A stretch of 64,000 nucleotides of DNA from Gloeopeniophorella convolvens (taxonomy: Eukaryota > Basidiomycota > Agaricomycetes > Russulales). Both the position numbers and the translations under genes were made by a program. A model generated the notes under the pieces. It worked only from the letters and a program-made list of their open reading frames with translations. It was not told where the DNA came from and searched no databases. The stretch covers positions 124,001-188,000 of the forward strand of contig WTXD01000021.1 in the NCBI GenBank assembly GCA_022496205.1, read 5' to 3'. This document shows positions 55,435-64,000 of this stretch, one piece after another. Position 1 is the first letter of the stretch. The number at the start of each line of letters is the position of its first letter.

Positions 55435-56170
55435 CTTGGTCGAGCGCGACACAACACAACGGATGGGGGCTGTCTTATATGTTTGCGAAAGCAGATTGCG
55501 GGGCCTTAGAAGAGTGTTCCCCCGAGCACCGAAGAAACAACAATATCTTATGACGCGACATTGAATGCACCCCACTGGTCCTTGAATAGCATACAGCCGG
55601 ACCGTCGATGAAGACGGCGGCCGGGAAACGTCCTGGTGACATGGGTCGGCGTTGGGAATCCAAGTTAAGGTCTGGAGTCCAGAAGGTGGAAAGCTCCATC
55701 GAACGTAAAGTGTGTCGAGACATTACAGCATGGGGGGATCCTGTGACGCAGAGCTCAGCCACGAAGCTGAGGTGTCACAGCGATGAGGGGAAAGAAGTCG
55801 CCGGACCACCTCGCGGTCATAGCTTATTCAAGTGTGATGTCCCCACGGAAGAAAGCGAATTGGAAAAGAAGTTTCGCGTTGATGACGCCAAGGGATCAGG
55901 CGGCCCACTAAGTAGTGGTAGAGGCTAGTGGAGAACAAGATCGAGAAGGTGGCCACGGAGCCGTCAGCGTGCGGACAAGTTGCGGAGACGCGTCGGCACG
56001 GAGCAGCACGGAACCTCACGCGCGCACGGAACGCCAGCGGGCGGTCCGGAGCGTGTGAACGCCATCCCGTGACGTGGGCCACACGACCAGACGCGTCTCA
56101 GTTCAACCACTTTGAGCGCGTCTAGTCCTGTCCAGCTACACTCTCCGTGTATCATTCGCACTCTTCGAGC
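55435..56170. other. Divergent intergenic region
   Basis: 736 bp between the GH51 copy 2 start (minus) and the MutY start (plus). No coding exon is recognised. Confidence 0.5.
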
Positions 56171-57992
56171 ATGGTCAAGAGAAGAAAGCAACCCGACAGT
56201 TCGAGCGAAGATAGCGCATCCAATTTTGAACCCCCAACCTCTCGCAAGTCGGCAGCTCCCCGTCGCAAGCGACCCATTACCGTGCCAAAACATTCTACCG
56301 CCATTCATGAAGCAGGTTTTGAAACATACAGCAACTCACACTCTCAGTCGCGGCATATAATCCCCTCCCCTAATGATATGCGGCTCTCACTGCTGGATTG
56401 GTACTCCGGAGTGCATGACGCACGTGGGATGCCGTGGAGGAAGCCATACGACCCGACGTTGGGTGCAGATGCCCAGGCGCAACGAGCCTACGAGGTATGC
56501 TATTGGTGTTGAAATCGTTGAAATCAAGTCTGACGCCGTGCCACCGAGGTCTGGATTTCAGAGATCATGTTGCAGCAGACCCAAGTTAATACGGTTATAC
56601 CCTACTATAACAGATGGATGAGTAGGTCAGTCCTCTCCATTTGTGTTGGAGAACGTAACGGTAACTTTTCAGTTTCCCCACAATCAAGGACCTCGTATGT
56701 CTCCACGCGCGCTAATTGTTCAATCCCGTTCATGACCCTGTCTTAATGGACAGGCTGCATCCGACATCGAAACTGTCAATAGCCTGTGGAAAGGCCTCGG
56801 ATACTATTCTAGAGCCGCGCGTCTCCTTGCCGGGGCGAAGAAAGTCGTCCAAGAGTTAGATGACCGGCTCCCCAACAATGCAAAAGACATGGAGTCGAAG
56901 ATTCCGGGCGTCGGGCGCTATACCGCTGGAGCAATATGCTCTATCGCTTACAACGAACAAGTGCCTGTGGTTAGTTCTTCAACTTGTCTCATAGTGAATT
57001 TCTGACGCACAATCGTAGCTAGATGGGAACGTTAGTCGTCTGATGAGCCGACTACTCGCCATCCACGCACCTCCCAAGAGCAAAGCCTCTCTTGATCTGC
57101 TGTGGCAAGGTGCACAGACCATGGTCGAAGGCGCGAGTTGCGCTGGTGATGTCAACCAAGCTTTGATCGAGCTCGGGAGTACTGTGTGTAAACCACGAGA
57201 TCCCGACTGCGGGAATTGCCCGTTGCAGAAGTGGTGCCGCGCATATCAGGTCTCAGGAGGGAAGGTAAACATCAAAGAGGTGTCTACGGCACACGAGGTT
57301 GACTGTTAGAAGGCAGCTGTTGATGATATTGAAGACCTCTGCACCCTATGTGACCCTATACCCATCTGCGACGGCTGCGATGCACCACCGGCGACGTCGT
57401 ATCCAATGAAGACCGAGCGCAAGAAACAAAGAGAAGAACTCAACATCGTAAGCGTCGTAGAATGGCGCAATGGGGACGAACGTTCGTTCTTATTGACTCG
57501 GCGACCAGAAGGAGGTTTGTGTGTGAGTCCTGCGTGTGACCCGGCCTCACACTCCCCGTAGGTCTACTTGCAGGCCTCCATGAGTTTCCAACTTCCCCGG
57601 AAGTGCCGACGTCGATCTCGCCTTCGGAGGAGAAACAGACTGCGGTGTCTTTGTTGTCTGACCTAATACAGGCCCCACTCTTGGATGCGCAGTCAGATGT
57701 CGGGGACACAGCCACACCAAATGGGTACAAAGTTGTCAAGGTTGTCCGCGCTGGAGACGTTTTGCATGTCTTCTCCCACATTCGCAAGACGTATCGTGTA
57801 CAATGGGTTGTCCTGGAGGGTGGCAGTGAAAGTCCACCCACACTCACAAGACGGCCCATTAAAGCTGTTCTCAAAAAGCCCGGCGCCAAAAAGTCGAAAA
57901 CTGACGACAGTATTGATTCCACCCGATGCGAGTCGGCGTGGCATCAACTAGGCGAGGTGGAAAAAGCCAAGCAAGCACATCCAATCATCTGA
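56171..57992 (+). CDS. Adenine DNA glycosylase MutY/MUTYH
   Basis: Removes adenine mispaired with 8-oxoguanine in base excision repair. The start at 56171 gives a basic, Ser-rich leader with [11 protein letters not shown] and [11 protein letters not shown], a likely nuclear signal. The catalytic core has [40 protein letters not shown] (catalytic Glu in [10 protein letters not shown]), [20 protein letters not shown] and the helix-hairpin-helix [14 protein letters not shown], then [12 protein letters not shown]. The iron-sulphur cluster is complete: [17 protein letters not shown] (C-x6-C-x2-C-x5-C). The C-terminal Nudix-like 8-oxoG recognition domain has [35 protein letters not shown] and [20 protein letters not shown]. 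The stop is at 57990. Six or more short introns join in phase. Confidence 0.95.
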
Positions 57993-58778
57993 TCCGTATG
58001 GTTCGTTGACACAGGGAAATCATTCTAGCATTGGTACGGGGGTCATGAAGGTTTGGGCTCTTGCACGCTCACTCTGGGAGAAGAAAGGGCAAAGGTAGTC
58101 CAGCCACCGACCTCCGCGCGTCGTGGAAACTGCCGTTTCCGCAAAAACAACTCCACCCGCACTTCTTAGGCCGCATTTTTTTTAACCCTATCTCCCCACG
58201 GCAGGCGCCCTAACTACCTTCCGTGTAATGGAGCCAACAGTTTGTAGTGTGCCGTACGGACATTACGGACAAAGTTTGTTCCCGATTCGGCCATGTGCTT
58301 GTGAATGCGGGAGGGCGCTTATCTGATCCTAGTAAGGGACAAGGTTTCTCCCATCCTATTCCGAGCAACAATGCTGTGTCCTCTGCTTAACTGAATTACG
58401 CGGACCTTTTGCGGTCAAGGTGGCTGATTACTTAACTTCTTACGGGAGGCACAACAAAGGCCGGACGAATGCAGAGGACAGACGGTGCCCCTGGACGACA
58501 GATCGATACAGGGACCCACTTGGCGCAGTTCGTCCTGGAGAACCCGGTCGTTCCTTCTCTTGTCCCTCGCCGTACCACCGCAGTGTCCACAGCCAAGCAG
58601 AAGCTGAGGTCTATTTTTTGATCAAGTCGCCTCGTGTGTCCAGACGTGTCCTTCGTCTTTAATCCTTTGCCACAAGATGGTACTTATACTACCCCGCCGG
58701 TGGCCCATGGCCCCTTACAATCTTCCTTCGCTTCTTGTCTCGATTCTTGCTCATCGCTCGACTTCAGTTGAGAGCACG
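57993..58778. other. Intergenic, no gene recognised
   Basis: 786 bp between MutY and the small secreted protein gene, both plus. A cgcatttttttt run sits near 58172. The frame at 58420-58662 has no domain. It should hold the promoter of the downstream gene; tacttatacta lies about 98 bp upstream of its ATG. Confidence 0.45.
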
Positions 58779-59319
58779 ATGCGCGCCCTCCCACTCCTTC
58801 CCGTTCTCTTGCTGATACTGAGTTGCTTATGCAAGTCCTCCTCTGTACCTGAGGTCGAGAAATACTAACCGGGAGTAACCCCTGTAGCCCTTTCAACCGC
58901 CGCCCTCGTCGCGCCCCTGGGTTCCGAGCTGATCCAGCTGCGCGGGGACAGACACAAACGTTTCTGTCTGATGTGGGGTTGTAGAGACAGAGTTGTGGTA
59001 AGTCACTACACACATCTCAGCGTGGTGCCTCACTAAGGCTAGCGATTCCTAGCCTGGATGGATGGAAACGAACACCATTCCATCCGCAACCCAGCAAGCG
59101 GCTTCATCGGCGGCCGCTGCTTCCCCAACTACTGCGGATACACCACCTTCTGATGCACCTTCCGCGGACGGTTCTGAGCCAGCATCTGAGCCCAGTACAG
59201 TCGTAGACGGTCTGCAGGCAGACTCTAAGAGTGCCAACGCTGGCGTGGCCCTCACCTCTCGCGACCCTCTCCTCTTCTCGATTGTGGCCAGCTTGATCGC
59301 GGTCTTTTTGGCTTGCTGA
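58779..59319 (+). CDS. Small secreted protein with GPI-type tail
   Basis: I do not recognise this as a named gene. The Met at 58779 opens a strong signal peptide, MRALPLLPVLLLILSCLC. After KSSS a phase-0 intron (gtacctga...gatccag) leads to LRGDRHKRFCLMWGCRDRVV. A second phase-0 intron (gtaagtca...attcctag) leads to PGWMETNTIPSATQQAASSA. A Ser/Ala/Pro/Thr-rich, probably O-glycosylated stretch follows. The end, DPLLFSIVASLIAVFLAC, is a hydrophobic tail suited to GPI attachment or a single membrane span. Total length is about 125 aa. The two introns joining in phase and the coherent layout (signal, short Cys-containing module, mucin-like stalk, tail) support a real gene, but no homology was available. 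Confidence 0.55.
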
Positions 59320-60088
59320 GCTGTATGGCCCATCTGGACAGTGACATTCTTCTCCGTGCGTACTGCAGTTGCATTCTCCCCTATCGTTATGCGTATTCTC
59401 TCGGAGTTGTAGTGATGAATAGAGCTGTTTTGTCACACCACCATAAGGACAGCCTTGGATGCATTGTGACCCTTACTGTATTTCCTACATAGTTACATTT
59501 ACATACGTACTGTTGTCTAAACCCTATGTTCCTTGTACTTATTTGGACGAGCATGCTGCATGATTTTGTACAAAGCTTGATGGACACTCCAAGGAGCAAA
59601 GACGTCAGGAAGTACAAGGCACAAGGGGAACGGATACGGAGTCTTTGTGTTCCCGGTGACCCATACAATGCACGGAAGTGCTTGCTTGTGTTCCGTGAGC
59701 GCAGCAAGGAAAAGGGCAAGCAGCGTGGAAGCAGCGCGCAAAACAAAGTCGGTAGTATCAGAACGACCGGCTTGGCGCAAAAGCCCCCGGTCGAGTACAG
59801 CCATGGGGTAAGAACACTTGCCTTGGTGGAAGCATGCCTTGGAAAACCCCGATCGAGCTCCATAAGAGAGTTCTTGCGGTACTGTTGCGGACAGAAGGCG
59901 GTTGCACATGCCTGTGCGCAGATGGAGAATTCCGACGGAAGAAAGGTGATGGTCGAGAGACAAGCCTGAGTGGCTCGTGCCCGCAGCGCCTGCAACAGGC
60001 ACGCCGCACGCGCCGTTTCATCACGTGCCCTTGCCCAAATTTCCAGCTCGAGCCTCGGAGCGGAAGAGTCGAAGGTCGATACTTCAGT
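59320..60088. other. Intergenic, no gene recognised
   Basis: 769 bp upstream of NOL10. The 147-codon plus frame at 59526-59969 and the minus frame at 59517-60002 overlap each other and show no domain or biased composition, so neither is called. Confidence 0.45.
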
Positions 60089-62762
60089 ATGGTTGCGGTC
60101 GACGCCCACTCGGTCAAGGTCTACACCGTCAATGGCGCCCCCGCGGGGTCGTCCTCCTCGCTGCCTGACTGGCTCGTGCGCAAGCGCGCGGCCAAGGCGA
60201 AGGGCAAGCGCGCAGTCCGCGAGCGCGTCGAGGGCACCATCGAGCTGATCCAGCACTTCGAGTTCCCCGAGGCGAGCAACCGCGTGAAGAGCACACGCGA
60301 CGGGCACCATGTCATCGCAACGGGGACGTACAAGCCGCAGATGCGCGTGTGGGACCTCGACCAGCTCGCGCTCAAGTTTGAGCGGCACGCGGACGTCGAG
60401 AACGTCGACTTTATCGTGCGTACCTCTTCCCTGTAGGCCCACCTCAGGAGCATGACGATGGGGTCTTTCAAGGGCGTCTCGTCGCCGTGTTCTTAACCGC
60501 ATTTGCAGATCCTCTCGGACGACTGGACTAAGACGCTGCACCTGCAGGCGGACCGCACGATCGAGCTGCACACGCAGGGCGGATTCCACTATCGCGCACG
60601 GATACCGCGCTTCGGGCGGTCGCTCGCGTACCACTTCCCCAGCTGCGACGCGCTCCTCGGCGCGTCGGGAAACGAGGTGTACCGTCTGAACCTCGAGCAG
60701 GGGCGCTACCTGAATCCGCTCGTGCTCGGTGGTGACGACCCAGGCGCAGTGGCGGGCGTCAACGCCATTGACATCAACTCTGCCCACGGGCTCTGGGCGT
60801 TCGGCGTAGACGGGAACGGGACGGTCGAGTTCTGGGATCCGCGCTCGAGGAGCAGTCTCGGCGTCCTGGCGCTGCCCCGCTCGCGTCTTATGCCGGTTGG
60901 GATGGTCGGCAGGTCGGTACTCCCTGGAGTTGAGGGCGACGACGGCCCGGGGCTGTCTGTCACTGCGCTTGCGTCGCGCTCTGATGGGCTCTCATATGCC
61001 GTCGGCACGTCGACTGGCCACACACTACTCTACGACATCCGGTCACGACGACCGTTCGCGGTGAAGGATCAGGGGTATGGGCTTCCTGTCAAGAATGTCT
61101 CTTGGATCGAGGGTGGGGCAAAGATGGCGGGCGACGGGCTGGTGGTTAGTGCGGACAAGAAGGTCATCAAAATCTGGGACCGGAATGACGTGCGTGTCCT
61201 GTGTTGTCTCGCACCCGGCCTTGCTCACCCCTTTGCAGCCCTCAGAAAATTTCGCCTCCTTAACAGCAGCAACTGACCTGAACGACGTCCACCATATACC
61301 CGGCAGCGGCCTCTTGATGACTGCGAACGAGGGCATCCAGATGACGACTCACTACATCCCGCAACTGGGCCCAGCCCCGAAATGGTGTTCGTTCCTCGAG
61401 AACCTCACAGAAGAGCTCGAGGACGGCGGCGGCGGCGCGCGCGCAGTCTACGAGGACTACAAGTTCGTCTCACGCGCGGAGCTCGCAACGTACGTCCCAC
61501 AACACATCCTCACCCAAGTGCACTTGCTGACTGCTCGCATTTTATAGCCTGGGCTTGGACAACCTGGTCGGCACGCCCGCACTCAAGCCATACATGCACG
61601 GCTACTTCGTCTCGCTCAAGTTATATGACGCGGCGCGCGTCATCGCGAATCCGTACGTCTACGAGGAGCACCGCGCGAAGGTGGTGCAGGAGAAACTCGA
61701 CAAGCTCGCGGAGGGCCGCATCCGTGCGCGCAAGGACCAGGTCAAGGTCAAGGTCAACCAGGGGCTCGCGGAGAAGCTCGCGCGCGAGGAGGAGCGCGCG
61801 CGGCGGCGCGAGGAGAGGAAGCGCAAGCACGCCGCCGCCGGCGACGAGGGCGCAGATGCGATGGACGTCGATGTCGACGCTGACGCCGAGGAGAAGGAGG
61901 AGAGCGGGAAGCCCGGCGTGCTAGGCGACGCGCGCTTTGCGGCGCTGTTTGAGGACCCCGAGTTCGAGGTCGACGAGGCGAGCCGCGAGTTCGCGCTGCT
62001 CAACCCGTCCGCGGCAGCGCAGCGGCGCGCCGGGCGCGGGCCGGACGCAGAGGGCCACGGCTGGGGACGGGGCAAGACGGCCGTCGAGGAGGAGGAAGAG
62101 GAGAGCGCGAAAGGCTCGTCGTCGGACGAGGACAGCAGCAGCGAGAGCGAGGGCAAGCCTGGCGAGGGTGTGGACAGCAGCGAGGACAGCAGCGAGGCCA
62201 ACGGTGCGCCGAATCCTCTCCCTCCAATCCGACGCGATCACTGACTGGCTCTGGCTCTGGTACAGATCTCATCGCGCCGCAGCGGCACGCCCGGCCACCC
62301 GCGCGCAGAGCAGCAAATGCAAATGTGCGCCTCGTCCCGCTGCAGGCTCAGTCTTCCTCGTCCAAGGGTGGCGCGGCGAGCAAGGACGCAACCTTCGGCC
62401 AGCGCCGCTCCGCCTCCGCGCGGCGCCCGCAGGCGTCTACCCGCGCGCACGACGACGACGCGCACGTGTTCCGCAAGGGCGACGGCTCCGCCGAGGTGTC
62501 GTGGGTGCCCGCGCGCCGCTCCGCCAGGTTTGGCGCGGTGGGAGACGATGAGGGCGGCGACAGCCTCGTCGCGGGTGGCGGGCGGGCGCACAAGAAGCCG
62601 GGCGCGGACGCGCGCAAGGGGGTGGAGCGCTTCGGCGCGGGGATGGAGCGCGGGGGCGAGGACCCCGCTGCGCGCGCGCTGAACGAGTCGGAGCGCAGCG
62701 GGCGCAAGGAGCGGCGGCGCGGCGTGCGCAGCGGGAGTAAAAACACGTTCCGGCGGATGTAG
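60089..62762 (+). CDS. ENP2: Nucleolar protein NOL10/Enp2, ribosome biogenesis
   Basis: A WD40 component of the small-subunit processome needed for 18S rRNA maturation. The Met at 60089 gives MVAVDAHSVKVYTVNGAPAG, then LPDWLVRKRAAKAKGKR and IELIQHFEFPEASNRVKSTR, with the diagnostic ATGTYKPQMRVWDLDQLALK. After an intron come ILSDDWTKTLHLQADRTIEL, PRFGRSLAYHFPSCDALLGA, EVYRLNLEQGRYLNPLVLGG and DINSAHGLWAFGVDGNGTVE with FWDPRS. Later exons give VVSADKKVIKIWDRND, LTAATDLNDVHHIPGSGLLM, PAPKWCSFLENLTEELE and TPALKPYMHGYFVSLKLYDA. The C terminus has VNQGLAEKLAREEERARRRE, FEDPEFEVDEASREFALLNP and an acidic Ser/Glu tract. The last exon is basic and ends SGSKNTFRRM with TAG at 62760. All core Enp2 blocks are present; introns join in frame. 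Confidence 0.93.
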
Positions 62763-63012
62763 GACCAGCTGGGGCGTTGCGGGCTTCTTTATATACAGAC
62801 ATACTTGCTTGTTGCCTCCCTGTAATTGTCCTGGCTGCGAGTCGCCATCAGCTGGCCCGAGATGGTGAAATTGCATCTATTATGCTACAAGAAGGGTGGG
62901 GTGGGGCTATGTGGTACACTGCATGGGCATGATGGGCATACACGCCAGATCATAAATAAGTGCAGATCGTTGCAGGTCGGGCGTCGGGCGTCATGAATTG
63001 TCGTGTAGTAGT

Positions 63013-64000
63013 TCACCGCTCCCCAGTAGCCCAGCCAGAGCCACTGCTTTTGCCGCGCACAGATGCGGGTTCGAACGGCGGCGCATTCAGCGAGAGCACG
63101 GACCGCTCCGCGTGCGACTGCGGCGGCGGCGACGACTTGCGCCGCGCGATCACACCCTTGCCGCTGCTGCGCGACGGGTTGCGCGGCAGGGCCGGGGCGG
63201 ATGTGCGCCCGGTGGGCGCCGAGTTGGGCGGGGAGAACGCGGGGCCGCGCGGGTGCGGGTGTGAGTGCTGGTGCTGCGGGCGCTTGTTGCGCCCGTGAGG
63301 GTGGTGCGGGCTGCGACCGTGGTGCGAGCCGTGGCCGTGCGCGCGCACGTCGGCCGCAGGGCTCTCGTCCTCGTGCACCGCGACGGCGACGGGGTCAAAG
63401 GGGTCCGCCTCGATGCGCTCGCGCTCGAGCACCATCTCGCGCAGCTTGGTCTCGAGCTCGCCGACGAGCCCGCCGGGCCCGGGCGCATCGCTGCTGCCGC
63501 TGCCGTCTTCCTCCTTTGCCTCGGCGCTATCCTCCTCCGTGCCGGTGCGCCCCTCGAGCCTTTCGCGCTTCGCACGCAGCTTGTCGAGGCGCGTCTCGAC
63601 TGCCGCGAGCTCGGCGCGCGCGCCCTGGAGCTTGTTGTTTGCCTCTTCCTCGGCCTTCTCACGAAGCGCGCGCCATTCTTCTGCGCGTGCACGCGCCTCG
63701 CTGAAGCGGCGCGACGCGTCGGCAAGTTCCGCGTCCTGCTCGAGGCGTGCGGCGTCAAGCTCGGCGTACTCGGCCTCGACGTCTTCGCGACCTTTGATCG
63801 TCTGTTTGACGGCCTCTTCGAGCGCGCGCACCTTCTGCTTCATGCGAGTATCTCCGGCGGAATGTTTCTGTGCAGCACGCTTGAGAGAAGTTATTTCCGT
63901 GCGCTGAGCAGCTTGCGCCTTCTGAGAGTCCCGCCGCGCAGATTTGAGCGAATTTGAAAGGTTCTCGTGCTCCGCCTGGAGGTGCGAGAGTGAGGCTTTG
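63013..64000 (-). CDS. Coiled-coil protein, partial (5' end beyond window)
   Basis: The 3' part of a gene entering from beyond position 64000; I do not recognise the family. The visible C-terminal 328 or so residues start ASLSHLQAEHENLSNSLKSA and form a long charged coiled coil (RMKQKVRALEEAVKQTIKGR; ARLEQDAELADASRRFSEAR; LAAVETRLDKLRAKRERLEG). An acidic, Gly/Ser linker is followed by another helix (GELETKLREMVLERERIEAD). A His-rich segment (HGHGSHHGRSPHHPHGRNKR), a Pro/Ser-rich stretch with an RRKSSPPPQSH phosphosite-like motif, and the end GSGWATGER complete it, with the stop at 63013. The frame is open to the window edge. GC content is very high. The 3' end faces NOL10 across 250 bp. Confidence 0.75.
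   Translation of the reverse strand, partial: KASLSHLQAEHENLSNSLKSARRDSQKAQAAQRTEITSLKRAAQKHSAGDTRMKQKVRALEEAVKQTIKGREDVEAEYAELDAARLEQDAELADASRRFSEARARAEEWRALREKAEEEANNKLQGARAELAAVETRLDKLRAKRERLEGRTGTEEDSAEAKEEDGSGSSDAPGPGGLVGELETKLREMVLERERIEADPFDPVAVAVHEDESPAADVRAHGHGSHHGRSPHHPHGRNKRPQHQHSHPHPRGPAFSPPNSAPTGRTSAPALPRNPSRSSGKGVIARRKSSPPPQSHAERSVLSLNAPPFEPASVRGKSSGSGWATGER

Noticed and set aside
59387..60787. 466-codon minus-strand open frame
   Set aside because: It is antisense to the well-supported NOL10 exons in GC-rich sequence; codon shadow only.
63069..63080. GGTTCGAACGG resembling a tRNA B box
   Set aside because: It lies in the coding sequence of the coiled-coil protein and lacks an A box at proper distance.
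1..64000. CRISPR arrays, bacterial operons or prophage
   Set aside because: The sequence is intron-rich eukaryotic DNA; no regularly spaced short repeats were seen.

Overview
This is nuclear DNA of a filamentous basidiomycete, most likely a wood- or litter-associated Agaricomycete. Genes are dense, GC-rich and cut by many short GT-AG introns of about 50-75 nt. Families typical of Agaricomycetes are present: DUF6533 membrane proteins, DUF7330, a single-chain ATP-citrate lyase, a PLAC8 tandem, F-box/LRR-like proteins and NACHT-WD40 relics. All gene models below were read by joining exons by eye; internal exon borders are approximate unless given.

Layout. 0-10.5 kb: a short-chain dehydrogenase, a two-RRM RNA-binding protein, a small PPxY-motif membrane protein and two tandem PLAC8 genes. 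12.7-19 kb: a DUF7330 protein, two tandem cyclophilins and a DUF6533 protein. 19.4-30 kb: a housekeeping block, all on the minus strand: ATP-citrate lyase (cytosolic acetyl-CoA), a prenylated ubiquitin-fold protein, ribosomal protein eL20 and COP9 signalosome subunit 5.

30.4-45.4 kb: a rearranged region. A decayed NACHT-WD40 gene is cut off where a large imperfect inverted duplication begins. The arms (33473-36847 and 41278-45431) each hold an F-box gene, a U6 snRNA and a mitochondrial oxidoreductase-like (OXLD1-type) gene in mirror order. The 4.4 kb spacer holds a DUF1275 membrane protein, a KRE9/KNH1-like GPI protein and ESCRT-II SNF8. Both U6 copies are identical over about 117 nt although flanks have diverged; one F-box copy is frameshifted.

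46-55.4 kb: two GH51 alpha-L-arabinofuranosidase paralogues (secreted hemicellulose/pectin debranching) in the same orientation, separated by an oppositely oriented multi-pass membrane protein gene. Both GH51 genes split the same N-terminal motif into four exons of 17, 9, 28 and 36 nt, with a GC-AG intron. 56-64 kb: the base-excision repair glycosylase MutY, a small secreted GPI-type protein, the nucleolar ribosome-biogenesis factor NOL10/Enp2, and a partial coiled-coil protein running off the window end.

The most unusual features are the inverted duplication with conserved U6 copies, the duplicated microexon cluster of the GH51 genes, a 16-nt microexon in the dehydrogenase encoding its VNNA motif, and several GC-AG introns.
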